From Solobacterium sp. (GTDB lineage: Bacteria > Bacillota_I > Bacilli_A > Erysipelotrichales > Erysipelotrichaceae), in NCBI GenBank assembly GCA_024693325.1, contig JAILLA010000029.1:42168-106167 (forward strand): a stretch of 64,000 bases of DNA, read 5' to 3'. The position numbers and the translations under genes are program-made. The notes under the pieces are model-generated. The model saw only the letters and a program-made list of their open reading frames with translations, ran no database searches and was not told the origin of the DNA. Positions 48,757 to 60,048 of this stretch are shown in pieces (positions within the stretch are counted from its first letter, which is position 1; the number at the start of each line of letters is the position of its first letter).

Positions 48757-48770
48757 AAGGGGGTCACAAT

Positions 48771-51164
48771 ATGTATCAGGTAGTAAAAAGAGATGGAAAA
48801 ATCGTAGAATTTCAGATCGATAAGATCTGTGCAGCTATAACCAAGGCGTTTGAAGCACTTGGCAAACCGTATCATCCGAGTGTGATCGAGCGTATTGCAC
48901 TGCGTGTAACGGCAGACTTTGAAAATAAGATCGTAGATGACAAGATCTCCGTTGAAGAGATCCAGGACAGTGTAGAAAAGGAACTTTCCGCATCCGGTTA
49001 CGCTGATGTCGCGAAAGCATACATCCTGTACCGCAGACAGCGTGAAAAGGTACGTAATGTCAATTCTGCTCTGGTCAACTACAAGGATATCGTTGATAAC
49101 TACCTGCAGATCAATGACTGGCGTGTTAAAGAAAACTCAACTGTTACATATTCTGTCGGCGGACTGATCCTCTCCAACTCAGGCGCGATCACAGCGAACT
49201 ACTGGCTGAGCGAAGTCTATGATGATGAGATCGCTGATGCACACCGCAGTGCAGCAATCCATATTCATGACCTGAGCATGCTGACAGGATACTGCGCAGG
49301 CTGGAGCTTGAAGCAGCTGATCCAGGAAGGTCTTGGCGGCGTTCCGGGCAAGATCACTTCTTCTCCGGCAAAGCATCTTTCCACACTCTGCAACCAGATG
49401 GTCAACTTCCTGGGCATCATGCAGAATGAATGGGCAGGCGCACAGGCTTTCTCCTCCTTCGATACATACCTGGCTCCGTTTGTTAAGGTAGACAACCTGT
49501 CACAGGATCAGGTCAAGCAGTGTGTCCAGTCATTTGTTTACGGTGTCAATACACCGAGCCGCTGGGGCACACAGGCACCGTTCTCCAACATTACGCTGGA
49601 CTGGACAGTTCCGAACGATCTGAAGAATCTGCCTGCGATCATCGGCGGAAAAGAAATGGACTTCACATATGGTGAATGCCAGAAGGAAATGGATATGGTC
49701 AATAAGGCCTTCATCGAGATCATGATCGAAGGCGACGCAAACGGCCGCGGCTTCCAGTATCCGATCCCCACATATTCCATCACACGTGACTTTGACTGGA
49801 GTGAAACAGAAAACAACAAGCTTCTGTTTGAAATGACAGCGAAATACGGAACACCTTACTTCTCCAACTATATCAACTCCGATATGGAACCGAGCGATGT
49901 ACGTTCCATGTGCTGCCGTCTCCGTCTTGACCTGCGTGAACTGAGAAAGAAGTCCGGCGGATTCTTCGGTTCAGGCGAATCCACAGGATCGATCGGTGTC
50001 GTTACCATCAACATGCCCAGGATCGCTTATCTGTCAAAGACAGAAGAGGAATTCTACAAGCGCCTCGACAACCTGATGGACATTGCCGCAAGAAGCCTGA
50101 ATACAAAGCGTACAGTCATCACAAAGCTGCTTGACCAGGGCCTGTATCCGTACACAAAGAGATATCTGGGAACATTCAACAACCACTTCTCCACGATCGG
50201 TCTGATCGGTATGAATGAAGTCGGCCTGAATGCTGCATGGCTCAGAGCAGACCTGACTGATCCGAAGACACAGCGCTTCACACGTGATGTCCTGAACCAC
50301 ATGCGTGAACGTCTGTCCGACTATCAGGAAAAATACGGTGACCTCTTCAACCTTGAAGCGACACCTGCAGAGTCCACGACATACCGCTTTGCTAAGCATG
50401 ATAAGGAACAGTATCCTGAAATCATCACAGCAAACATGAACGGCACGCCGTACTATACGAACTCTTCACATCTGCCTGTCGGATTCACGGAGGATGTATT
50501 CTCTGCTCTGGATATCCAGGATGATCTGCAGACACTCTATACATCCGGTACAGTCTTCCACGCATTCCTTGGTGAGAAGCTTCCTGACTGGAAGGCAGCA
50601 GCCGCACTGGTCCGCAAGATCGCTGAGAACTACAAGCTCCCGTATTACACCATGTCCCCGACATACTCCGTATGTAAGGATCACGGTTATCTGACAGGTG
50701 AGCAGTTCACATGCCCGATCTGCGGTCAGAAGACAGAAGTTTACAGCCGTATCACCGGCTACTACCGTCCGGTACAGAACTGGAACGACGGCAAAGCCCA
50801 GGAATACAAGGACCGCCGTGTTTACAACATCGGCCACTCCGTACTGAAGCACACAGGACCTGTTCCGGCTCCGGTAGATACAGTTGAAACAGCTATGGAC
50901 GCTGCTGTGGAAGCAGTCAGCACACAGGCTCCGGATCGTACGATCCTGCTGTTCAAGACTCCTACATGCCCGAACTGCAAGGCTGCAGGAGCACTGCTTG
51001 ATAAAGCAGGCGTTAATTACACGACACTGAACGCAAACGAAGAACGCGAACTCGTTGAAAAATACGGCGTCAAACAGGCACCAACACTTGTCCTCGTAAA
51101 TGGCGATACATTCGAAAAATACCGCGGTGTATCCGACATCAAGGGCTGGCTGATGAGAAGCTGA
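48771..51164 (+). CDS. nrdD: Anaerobic ribonucleoside-triphosphate reductase with C-terminal thioredoxin/glutaredoxin-like domain
   Basis: ATP-cone MYQVVKRDGKIVEFQIDKICAAITKAF; MLTGYCAGWSL; MCCRLRLDL; CKDHGYLTGEQFTCPICG zinc site; glycyl-radical region SRITGYYRPVQNWNDGK; appended RTILLFKTPTCPNCKAAGALLDKAGVNY...APTLVLVNGD. Confidence 0.93.
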   Translation: MYQVVKRDGKIVEFQIDKICAAITKAFEALGKPYHPSVIERIALRVTADFENKIVDDKISVEEIQDSVEKELSASGYADVAKAYILYRRQREKVRNVNSALVNYKDIVDNYLQINDWRVKENSTVTYSVGGLILSNSGAITANYWLSEVYDDEIADAHRSAAIHIHDLSMLTGYCAGWSLKQLIQEGLGGVPGKITSSPAKHLSTLCNQMVNFLGIMQNEWAGAQAFSSFDTYLAPFVKVDNLSQDQVKQCVQSFVYGVNTPSRWGTQAPFSNITLDWTVPNDLKNLPAIIGGKEMDFTYGECQKEMDMVNKAFIEIMIEGDANGRGFQYPIPTYSITRDFDWSETENNKLLFEMTAKYGTPYFSNYINSDMEPSDVRSMCCRLRLDLRELRKKSGGFFGSGESTGSIGVVTINMPRIAYLSKTEEEFYKRLDNLMDIAARSLNTKRTVITKLLDQGLYPYTKRYLGTFNNHFSTIGLIGMNEVGLNAAWLRADLTDPKTQRFTRDVLNHMRERLSDYQEKYGDLFNLEATPAESTTYRFAKHDKEQYPEIITANMNGTPYYTNSSHLPVGFTEDVFSALDIQDDLQTLYTSGTVFHAFLGEKLPDWKAAAALVRKIAENYKLPYYTMSPTYSVCKDHGYLTGEQFTCPICGQKTEVYSRITGYYRPVQNWNDGKAQEYKDRRVYNIGHSVLKHTGPVPAPVDTVETAMDAAVEAVSTQAPDRTILLFKTPTCPNCKAAGALLDKAGVNYTTLNANEERELVEKYGVKQAPTLVLVNGDTFEKYRGVSDIKGWLMRS

Positions 51165-51176
51165 GTTGAAAGACAA

Positions 51177-51204
51177 TGAGCAGAAACAGAAATGTTTCTG
51201 CTCA
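51177..51204 (+). terminator. Perfect 12-bp hairpin with GAAA tetraloop between nrdD and trxB
   Basis: TGAGCAGAAACA-GAAA-TGTTTCTGCTCA followed by TACTTTCTC (weak U tract). Confidence 0.6.
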
Positions 51205-51231
51205 TACTTTCTCAAAAGGAGACAGGAAGAA

Positions 51232-52146
51232 ATGTACGATATCATTGTTGTAGGCGGCGGCCCGGCAGGGATGACAGCCGCGTTATACGGATTGAGAAAC
51301 GGAAAATCCGTTCTGGTGATCGAAAAGAGCGGCTTCGGCGGACAGATCACACATTCCCCGAAAGTCGAGAATTATCCCGGTACATTGTCCATGAGCGGAA
51401 ATGAATTCGCGGACAAGATGCTTGATCAGATCCTTGCACAGGGTGCGGAGATCGAATTTGAGAATGTAGTCTCAGTTGATTCGGAAAACGGCAGAAAAGT
51501 CGTCAGGACCGAAGAAGGAAGCACATTCGAATCAAAAGCGGTCGTTCTGGCAACCGGTGTGAAGCACCGCATGCTTGGTCTTGAGGGCGAAGAAGAGCTG
51601 GTCGGAGAAGGCATCTCATTCTGTGCTGTCTGTGACGGCGACTTCTACACAGGCAAGACCGTATGCATGGCAGGCGGCGGAAACTCCGCTCTTCAGGAAG
51701 CGATCCTGCTGTCAGAGAAGTGCAGTGAAGTGATCATCCTTCAGGATCTGCCGTTCCTGACAGGCGAACCTTCCCTGCAGAAAGTGCTCGCCGCAAAAAG
51801 CAATATACGCTGTCTGACGGAAGTCAGGATCACAAAGCTCCTGAAGCAGGATGATGAATTCTGCGGCGTGGAGATCGAACAGAAAGGCGAGAAGCAGACG
51901 GTTGCGTGTGACGGGCTGTTTGTTGCGATCGGACTGATCCCGGAGAATGACGCATTTGCGGCTCTGGCGGATCTGAACACATACGGATATTTTGATTCCG
52001 ATGAACAGTGCACAACAAAGACGCCGGGCGTCTATGTAGCAGGTGACTGCCGCAGAAAGGGTGTCAGACAGCTGACGACAGCTGTGGCAGACGGCGCGAC
52101 AGCAGCGCTTGCGGCATGCCGTTATATCAACGAAACACTCAGTTAA
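51232..52146 (+). CDS. trxB: Thioredoxin reductase / FAD-dependent pyridine nucleotide-disulfide oxidoreductase
   Basis: MYDIIVVGGGPAGMTAALYGLRNGKSV; CAVCDGDFYTGKTVCMAGGGNSALQEA; GVYVAGDCRRKGVRQLTTAVADGATAA. Confidence 0.9.
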   Translation: MYDIIVVGGGPAGMTAALYGLRNGKSVLVIEKSGFGGQITHSPKVENYPGTLSMSGNEFADKMLDQILAQGAEIEFENVVSVDSENGRKVVRTEEGSTFESKAVVLATGVKHRMLGLEGEEELVGEGISFCAVCDGDFYTGKTVCMAGGGNSALQEAILLSEKCSEVIILQDLPFLTGEPSLQKVLAAKSNIRCLTEVRITKLLKQDDEFCGVEIEQKGEKQTVACDGLFVAIGLIPENDAFAALADLNTYGYFDSDEQCTTKTPGVYVAGDCRRKGVRQLTTAVADGATAALAACRYINETLS

Positions 52147-52174
52147 CAGAAGGAATGAAACCTTCTGTTTTTTT
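52145..52174 (+). terminator. Intrinsic terminator after trxB
   Basis: AACAGAAGG-AATGAAA-CCTTCTGTT-TTTTTC. Confidence 0.85.
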
Positions 52175-52278
52175 CATGGGAAGCTGAATGATTCGGAAAG
52201 AAATTTGCATAAAGCAACTATTTGAGATTGAGTTATCAGAAAGTACAGGATATACTCAGAGACATACAGGAGAATACT

Positions 52279-53652
52279 ATGAGCGAACGCAGAACAATGG
52301 ATTTGACGGAAGGCAATATATTTCAGCAGATTCTGATTTTTTCTGCGCCGATCTTCATCGGCAACCTGTTCCAGAACCTTTACAACAGCGTAGACTCCCT
52401 GGTAGTGGGCAACTTTGTCGGCAAGGGAGCGCTTGCGGCTGTTAATACGTGTGCCCCGATCTCCAATCTGCTGATCGGTTTCTTTACCGGTATGTCTGCC
52501 GGTGCTTCCGTGCTGTTCGCAAGAAACTTCGGCGCAAAGGATTACGGGAAACTGAAGCGCTCGATCCATACCACACTGACGTTTGCGCTGATCCTCGGAA
52601 TTGTAATGGCTTTGTTCGGCATGGTCTTCTCCAGGCAGCTGCTGAGGATCGTCGACTGCCCGTCTGATATTTTTGAAGATGCCAACAGATACCTGAAGAT
52701 ATACATTGCGGGTATCCTGTTTACATCGATCTACAATGTTGAATCAGGTGTCATGAGGGCAGTGGGTGATTCCAGAAGCCCGTTCTATGCACTGGTAACT
52801 GCCAGCTTTATCAATATCGTGCTGGATATCGTCCTTGTCCGCTTTATCGGTCTGGGTGTGATCGGTGTCGCGATCGCAACAGTCATCTCACAGTCTGTTT
52901 CCGTATGCATGGTATACCGGAACATGCACGGTCTCGATGAAAGATACAGGTTCAATTTCAAAGATATGGGCATTGAAAAGGACCTTCTTCTGGAAGTGAT
53001 CGATCTTGGTCTTCCGGCCGGCATTCAGTCATCACTGATCTCGATCTCCAATCTGTTTGTCCACCGTTATATCAACAGCTTCGGTTCCACAGCGACAGCC
53101 GGTGTCGGCATTGCCCAGAGGCTTGACCGGTTCGTTTCGATGCCGTGTCAGGCACTGGGACTTGCGATCACTACATTCGTTTCCCAGAACATCGGTGCCG
53201 GCAAGCGGAAACGTATCAAGAACGGTATGCTGACGGCATTTACCATGGGCATGGTCTCGATCGCGATCATGGGAATACCGCTGATGCTGAATACAAAGCT
53301 TTTCCTCGGACTGTTCAACAGGGATCCGGAAGTGCTCATGTACGGCGCGCAGATGGTCCATATCCTCGTACCGTTCTATTTCCTGATGGCAATGAACCAG
53401 GTCATGTCCGGAACATTGAGAGGATACGGCTTCTCAAGACAGGTCATGATGCTGTCGCTCATCGGAATGATCGGCATCCGCCAGGTCTTCCTGTACATAT
53501 CAATGCATATCGACTGGAACATCCGGAATGTATTCATCGGATTCCCGGTCGGCTGGTTCTTCCAGTCAGTCTGCGTATATGCGTATTTCTTCTATCTGAA
53601 GAGATCGGGGAAGCTCGAAGATGCATTTATTAAAAACAGCAAGCATACATGA
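52279..53652 (+). CDS. MATE family efflux transporter (1)
   Basis: MSERRTMDLTEGNIFQQILIFSAPIFIGNLFQNLYNSVDSLVVGNFVGKGALAAV; 12 TM. Confidence 0.92.
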   Translation: MSERRTMDLTEGNIFQQILIFSAPIFIGNLFQNLYNSVDSLVVGNFVGKGALAAVNTCAPISNLLIGFFTGMSAGASVLFARNFGAKDYGKLKRSIHTTLTFALILGIVMALFGMVFSRQLLRIVDCPSDIFEDANRYLKIYIAGILFTSIYNVESGVMRAVGDSRSPFYALVTASFINIVLDIVLVRFIGLGVIGVAIATVISQSVSVCMVYRNMHGLDERYRFNFKDMGIEKDLLLEVIDLGLPAGIQSSLISISNLFVHRYINSFGSTATAGVGIAQRLDRFVSMPCQALGLAITTFVSQNIGAGKRKRIKNGMLTAFTMGMVSIAIMGIPLMLNTKLFLGLFNRDPEVLMYGAQMVHILVPFYFLMAMNQVMSGTLRGYGFSRQVMMLSLIGMIGIRQVFLYISMHIDWNIRNVFIGFPVGWFFQSVCVYAYFFYLKRSGKLEDAFIKNSKHT

Positions 53653-53661
53653 TACTTTGAG

Positions 53662-53683
53662 GCAGTCAGATGACTGCTTTTTT
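53662..53683 (+). terminator. Intrinsic terminator after MATE 1
   Basis: GCAGTC-AGAT-GACTGC-TTTTTT. Confidence 0.75.
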
Positions 53684-53722
53684 AAATATGGCTGTACAAT
53701 AAAGAACAAGAGGTATCACACA

Positions 53723-55330
53723 ATGAGAAATGATTTTGTAAAACACAGGGGAATTGCGGCAGGGACGAAAGGAATGGTTTCTTCTGCCCACAACCTGATC
53801 TCCGTTTCCGGACTCAGAACACTCGAGAACGGCGGCAATGCCATGGACGCATGCGTCGCGATGGCATTAACTGCAGGGATCGTTCTGCCGGATATGTGCG
53901 GGCCGGGCGGAGATGCATTTGCGCTCTATTATGACGCCGCATCAGATCATATCACAGCACTCAACGGTTCCGGCAGACTGCCGAAACGGGCAACTGTTGA
54001 GGAATATACAAACAGAGGGTATCAGAAGGTACCGAATGAAGGCATGCTGTCGGTCACGGTACCCGGGGCAGTCGACATGTATTTTACGGCACTTGAAAAG
54101 TTCGGAACGATCACATTTGCGGAAGCTGCACGGGATGCAGTGAAGCTGGCAAGGGAAGGCGTACCGATGGCCGAAAAGGTGATCCGTCATTGTCAGAGCA
54201 CACTTCCGATGATGCTGAGACATGAAAACCTGGCAGCTGCCTGGCTGAATAACGGAAGTTCCTATAGGTTTGCGGATGTCGTCAGACTGCCGGAATATGC
54301 TGATTTTCTGGAAGAGATCGGTGAAAAAGGAAGAGATGAATTCTACAAAGGATCTATTGCCGAACGGATCGTAGATTACTCACACAGGCATGACGGACTG
54401 CTGGAACTTGAGGACCTGGCGGAACACAGTACAGTGATCACAGAGCCCATCAGTGTGAATTACAGAGACTATAAGGTATATCAGACACCTCCTGTTTCGC
54501 TTGGAATTGAACATCTGGAAGAAATGGCGATCCTGGATCATTTTGACCTGGCACAGTACGGTCCGGACAGCGCGGAAGCTGTGCATCTGATGGTCGAAGC
54601 CAAGAAGCTGGCATTCCATGATGCCGAACACTATTTCGGAGATCCTGAGTTTGTGACAAATCCTGTGATCTTTGATCCTGAACATATCAGACAGCTTGCG
54701 GGGAAAGTCCGTATGGACCGCTCATTGGAAGACATTGACCTGAATGAACCTGATATGGGACATACGACAAGCATGATCGCAGTGGACCGCTATGGAAATG
54801 CCTGTTCATTTATTACGTCCATATCCGGTGTGTGGGGTTCAGGTGAAATGGTAGACGGAACAGGAATGCTTCTGAACAACAGGGCTCCCGGCGCCAGGCT
54901 GGAACCCGGACATCCTAACTGCCTCAGACCGTCAGGAAGGGTCATGCATACACTGAATACCTGGATGATGCGCGATGCAGAAGGAAGGCTTTGTTATATC
55001 GGGAATACGCCGGGCGGAGACCGTCAGCCTCAGTGGAATATGCAGACGATCGTCAATCTGGTGGATTTCAAACTGGATGTACAGACAGCTTTGGAACATG
55101 CGAAATGGCATGATTCCATGGACCGTGAAACAGGAAAACATGTTCTCCGGATCGAGGGACAGATCGGTGCGGAGGAGATCGCCAAGCTCAGGGCTATGGG
55201 GCATGAAACGATTCCCATGAAGCCGTTTGCCGGCTCCGGTGCTTCCCAGGTGATCGAGATCCGGGAAGACGGTGTGCGTCTGGGAGGAAGTGATCCCCGG
55301 GCAGACGGCGCAGCTCTTGCAGAAGTGTAA
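53723..55330 (+). CDS. Gamma-glutamyltransferase family protein
   Basis: GMVSSAHNLISVSGLRTLENGGNAMDACVAMAL; GHTTSMIAVDRYGNACSF (catalytic Thr); no signal peptide. Confidence 0.9.
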   Translation: MRNDFVKHRGIAAGTKGMVSSAHNLISVSGLRTLENGGNAMDACVAMALTAGIVLPDMCGPGGDAFALYYDAASDHITALNGSGRLPKRATVEEYTNRGYQKVPNEGMLSVTVPGAVDMYFTALEKFGTITFAEAARDAVKLAREGVPMAEKVIRHCQSTLPMMLRHENLAAAWLNNGSSYRFADVVRLPEYADFLEEIGEKGRDEFYKGSIAERIVDYSHRHDGLLELEDLAEHSTVITEPISVNYRDYKVYQTPPVSLGIEHLEEMAILDHFDLAQYGPDSAEAVHLMVEAKKLAFHDAEHYFGDPEFVTNPVIFDPEHIRQLAGKVRMDRSLEDIDLNEPDMGHTTSMIAVDRYGNACSFITSISGVWGSGEMVDGTGMLLNNRAPGARLEPGHPNCLRPSGRVMHTLNTWMMRDAEGRLCYIGNTPGGDRQPQWNMQTIVNLVDFKLDVQTALEHAKWHDSMDRETGKHVLRIEGQIGAEEIAKLRAMGHETIPMKPFAGSGASQVIEIREDGVRLGGSDPRADGAALAEV

Positions 55331-55337
55331 TGGTAAT

Positions 55338-55373
55338 GAAAACGACCGCATTGTGTGTGCGGCCGTTTTTTGG
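55338..55373 (+). terminator. Intrinsic terminator between convergent GGT and GH1 genes
   Basis: AAAACGACCGCA...TGTGCGGCCGTTTTTT. Confidence 0.75.
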
Positions 55374-55388
55374 ACATGTCAGATCTGA

Positions 55389-56873
<1,485 letters not shown>

Positions 56874-57024
56874 CTAATTCTTTAACTATATGATAACTGA
56901 AAAGAGATACCATAAGAAGGGCTGTTTCAGTCATAACTGTTTTTCAGAAATACGGGTATTGTTATACTGACAGATAGAAGCGAGATGAAAGACCGGTCAG
57001 GTATGATATAACTGTACGGCAGGA

Positions 57025-58398
57025 ATGAATATGGCAGGAAGAAACGAATCAAATGAAGAACAGTATCAGAAGATGACGGAAACTCCGGTTACTGAACTGA
57101 TCCTGAGGCTCGGTATACCGACGATCATTTCGATGTTGGTTACAAACATTTACAATATGGCGGATACCTATTTTGTCGGAACGATTGGAACCAGTGCTTC
57201 CGGAGCGACAGGGGTGGTGTTCGGCCTTTCAGCGATCCTGCAGGCATTCGGATTTATGTTCGGACATGGCGCGGGGTCGAATATTTCACGTAAGCTTGGG
57301 GCACATGACGTTGGAAGTGCCAGAGAATATGCATCAACGAGTTTTTTCGCTGCGTTCGCAACAGGAGCCCTGATCCTGACCGGAGGAATTCTGCTGATGG
57401 ATCCGATGCTGAGGATGATGGGGTCAACGGAAACGATCCTGCCGTTCGCAAGAGATTATGCATTCTGGATCCTGATCGCCGGTCCTGCAATGACGACTTC
57501 CTGTGTCATGAACAACATTCTGAGATATGAAGGGAAAGCATTCTTTGCTATGGTCGGCCTGACTTCAGGCGGGATCCTCAACATTTTCCTGGATTATCTG
57601 ATGGTATTTGTTCTTCAGATGGGTATTGGCGGAGCAGGCCTTGCAACATGCATCTCACAGTATGTCGGTGCTTGTATTCTGATCATCCCGTATCTCAGAG
57701 GACAGACACAGTCAAGGATCTCACCGAAATACTTCACGAAAGAGTTTGAAGTGATAAAAAACATCGTGACAGTCGGAAGTCCGTCGCTTGCCAGGCAGGG
57801 ACTTAACTCTGTATCAACGATCGTATTGAATGCAACAGCAGGCGTATACGGTGATGCGGCTGTTGCGGCAATGTCGATCGTCAACAAGATCGTTAATTTC
57901 CTGTTCTGCGTAGCGATCGGTATCGGCCAGGGGTTCCAGCCGGTCAGCGCGTTCAACTATGGTGCAAAGATCTACAGCAGGGTCAGGGATGGTTTCTGGG
58001 TAGCCTTCAAGCTCGGACTGATTCTCATGATGGTCATGGGTGTGATATCGTTCATGAATGCGGAAGCGTTCATCGCGTTCTTCCGGGATGACCCTGAAGT
58101 CATCCGGATCGGTACAACTGCGCTCAGATGGCAGTCAGTGTCCCTGTTCCTGATGCCGGTCACTTTGTACGGCAATATGCTGTTCCAGTCAATCGGCCAG
58201 TCTAAGACTGCTCTGTGGCTGGCTGCCCTGAGAAGCGGCCTGGTCCTGATCCCTGTACTGCTGATCAGCAGCAGACTGTTCGGCCTTTTGGGTGTAGAAA
58301 CATCAAGAGCGGTATCGGAAGTGATCGCAGCCATTATTACAATGCCTTACCTGATCCGTTTCTTCCGTACTCTCCCGGAGGATGAGGCGGAAATCTGA
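57025..58398 (+). CDS. MATE family efflux transporter (2)
   Basis: LRLGIPTIISMLVTNIYNMADTYFVGTIGTSASGATGVVF; 12 TM. Confidence 0.92.
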   Translation: MNMAGRNESNEEQYQKMTETPVTELILRLGIPTIISMLVTNIYNMADTYFVGTIGTSASGATGVVFGLSAILQAFGFMFGHGAGSNISRKLGAHDVGSAREYASTSFFAAFATGALILTGGILLMDPMLRMMGSTETILPFARDYAFWILIAGPAMTTSCVMNNILRYEGKAFFAMVGLTSGGILNIFLDYLMVFVLQMGIGGAGLATCISQYVGACILIIPYLRGQTQSRISPKYFTKEFEVIKNIVTVGSPSLARQGLNSVSTIVLNATAGVYGDAAVAAMSIVNKIVNFLFCVAIGIGQGFQPVSAFNYGAKIYSRVRDGFWVAFKLGLILMMVMGVISFMNAEAFIAFFRDDPEVIRIGTTALRWQSVSLFLMPVTLYGNMLFQSIGQSKTALWLAALRSGLVLIPVLLISSRLFGLLGVETSRAVSEVIAAIITMPYLIRFFRTLPEDEAEI

Positions 58399-58437
58399 GC
58401 AGGAATGTTGCATAATACAATCATTAACTAATACAAT

Positions 58438-58462
58438 AGACATGCAAAACATGTCTTTTTTG
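58438..58462 (+). terminator. Intrinsic terminator after MATE 2
   Basis: AGACATG-CAAAA-CATGTCT-TTTTT. Confidence 0.8.
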
Positions 58463-58478
58463 AATGTGAGGTGATCAC

Positions 58479-59954
58479 ATGGCTAATCAGAAGATGGTAA
58501 AAACGTATCTTGATGAGATACCGTGGGGAACAGAAGAAGATATAGAACTGGAACAGCAGAAGTCCGGCAGGGAACGCAGACAGCTTCCTGAAGGATGTAA
58601 AAGCTCGGTCCTGTATGGCGATATCATGAGGATCGCATGGCCGTCATTGGTAGAACTGATGCTGACGAGTCTTGTCAGTATGGCCGACATGATCATGGTC
58701 GGCTCCATGGCGAACGGTGATGATGCCATTTCTGCTGTCAGTCTGGCAAACCAGCCGAAGTTTATTTTTGTGTCCTTGATCATTGCGCTGAATGTCGGTG
58801 TAACTGCAGCGGTTGCCCGCGACAGAGGCGCTGAACAGCATGAAAAAGCAAATGACACAATGAGGCAGGGCCTTGTCATGTCGTTGTTCGTATGTATTTT
58901 CGGATCTTTCATGGGCTATATATTTGCTGAACCGCTGGTCAGATTCATGGCTAACGGAAGTCTTTCCGAGGATATCATCGCAATGTCTGTCATGTATCTG
59001 AGGATCCAGATGGCAGGTTTCCTGACAATGGGCATTACAGCAACATTTACTGCCGCTTTCCGCGGTACAGGCAACTCCAGAATACCCATGATCTATAATG
59101 TGACGGCCAATATTGTGAACATTGTATTCAATTATCTCCTGATCAACGGACATTTCGGATTCCCTGCGTGGGGTGTCGCGGGTGCTTCGATCGCAACAGT
59201 ACTGGGACAGGCAGTTGCACTGGTCATGGCGATCCGGACTGCCAACTCAGGGAAATACTATTTCACGATCAAGCCAACTGATTTTCTGAAGGGATTCCGG
59301 ATCGAATTCCCCATTATCGGCAGGATCGTCAAGGTCGGTATTCCTTCCCTGATCGAGCAGCTGATCATGAGAGTCGGTATTATCCTGTTTTCTAGACAGG
59401 TCGCTACTTTGGGACAGCCCGGTTATGCAACGCACCAGATCTGCATGAATATCCAGTCGTTATCATTTATGCTTGGTCAGGCAATGGCCGTCAGTTCCAC
59501 AACACTGGTCGGACAGTCGCTTGGCAAACTCAGGACTGATATGGCAGAACATTATTCCCGGAGATGTACATATCTTGGTCTTATGATCTCACTCTTCCTC
59601 GGAGCGCTGTTCGGATTCTTCGGCAAGTACATCGTTGCGCTTTACAGTGATACGGAAGCGGTCATTGCGGCATCGATCCCGGTCATGGCGATCCTTGGTG
59701 TACTGCAGCCGATCCAGACACCGCAGTTTATATTGTCAGGTTCCCTCAGAGGTGCCGGCGCTACAAAAGCAACTGCTGTCGTAACGCTGGTCTGCGTGCT
59801 GATCCTCAGACCGCTGGCAGGCGAACTGTTTATCAAGATCCTGCAGTGGGGTCTGATCGGTGCCTGGGCTGCGATCGCGCTGGACCAGGTCGTCAGAACA
59901 CTGCTGATCATGTATTTCTATGCAAGAGGTACATGGAAGCGCATCAAAGTTTAA
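58479..59954 (+). CDS. MATE family efflux transporter (3)
   Basis: IMRIAWPSLVELMLTSLVSMADMIMVGSMANGDDAISAVSLANQPKFI; FRGTGNSRIPM; SLRGAGATK. Confidence 0.92.
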   Translation: MANQKMVKTYLDEIPWGTEEDIELEQQKSGRERRQLPEGCKSSVLYGDIMRIAWPSLVELMLTSLVSMADMIMVGSMANGDDAISAVSLANQPKFIFVSLIIALNVGVTAAVARDRGAEQHEKANDTMRQGLVMSLFVCIFGSFMGYIFAEPLVRFMANGSLSEDIIAMSVMYLRIQMAGFLTMGITATFTAAFRGTGNSRIPMIYNVTANIVNIVFNYLLINGHFGFPAWGVAGASIATVLGQAVALVMAIRTANSGKYYFTIKPTDFLKGFRIEFPIIGRIVKVGIPSLIEQLIMRVGIILFSRQVATLGQPGYATHQICMNIQSLSFMLGQAMAVSSTTLVGQSLGKLRTDMAEHYSRRCTYLGLMISLFLGALFGFFGKYIVALYSDTEAVIAASIPVMAILGVLQPIQTPQFILSGSLRGAGATKATAVVTLVCVLILRPLAGELFIKILQWGLIGAWAAIALDQVVRTLLIMYFYARGTWKRIKV

Positions 59955-60048
59955 AACATGACCCATTCTTCACTTCAGGATGGATCTTTCTGTCAGGAGC
60001 CAGCAGCTCCGCCATAGTATAATGAGTTAGAGAAAGAAGGATCATATT

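Noticed and set aside
58408-58462. Promoter TTGCAT-18-TACAAT plus hairpin as an attenuator for MATE 3
   Set aside because: The hairpin 5' arm begins before the predicted +1, so it cannot form fully in that transcript; better read as the MATE 2 terminator
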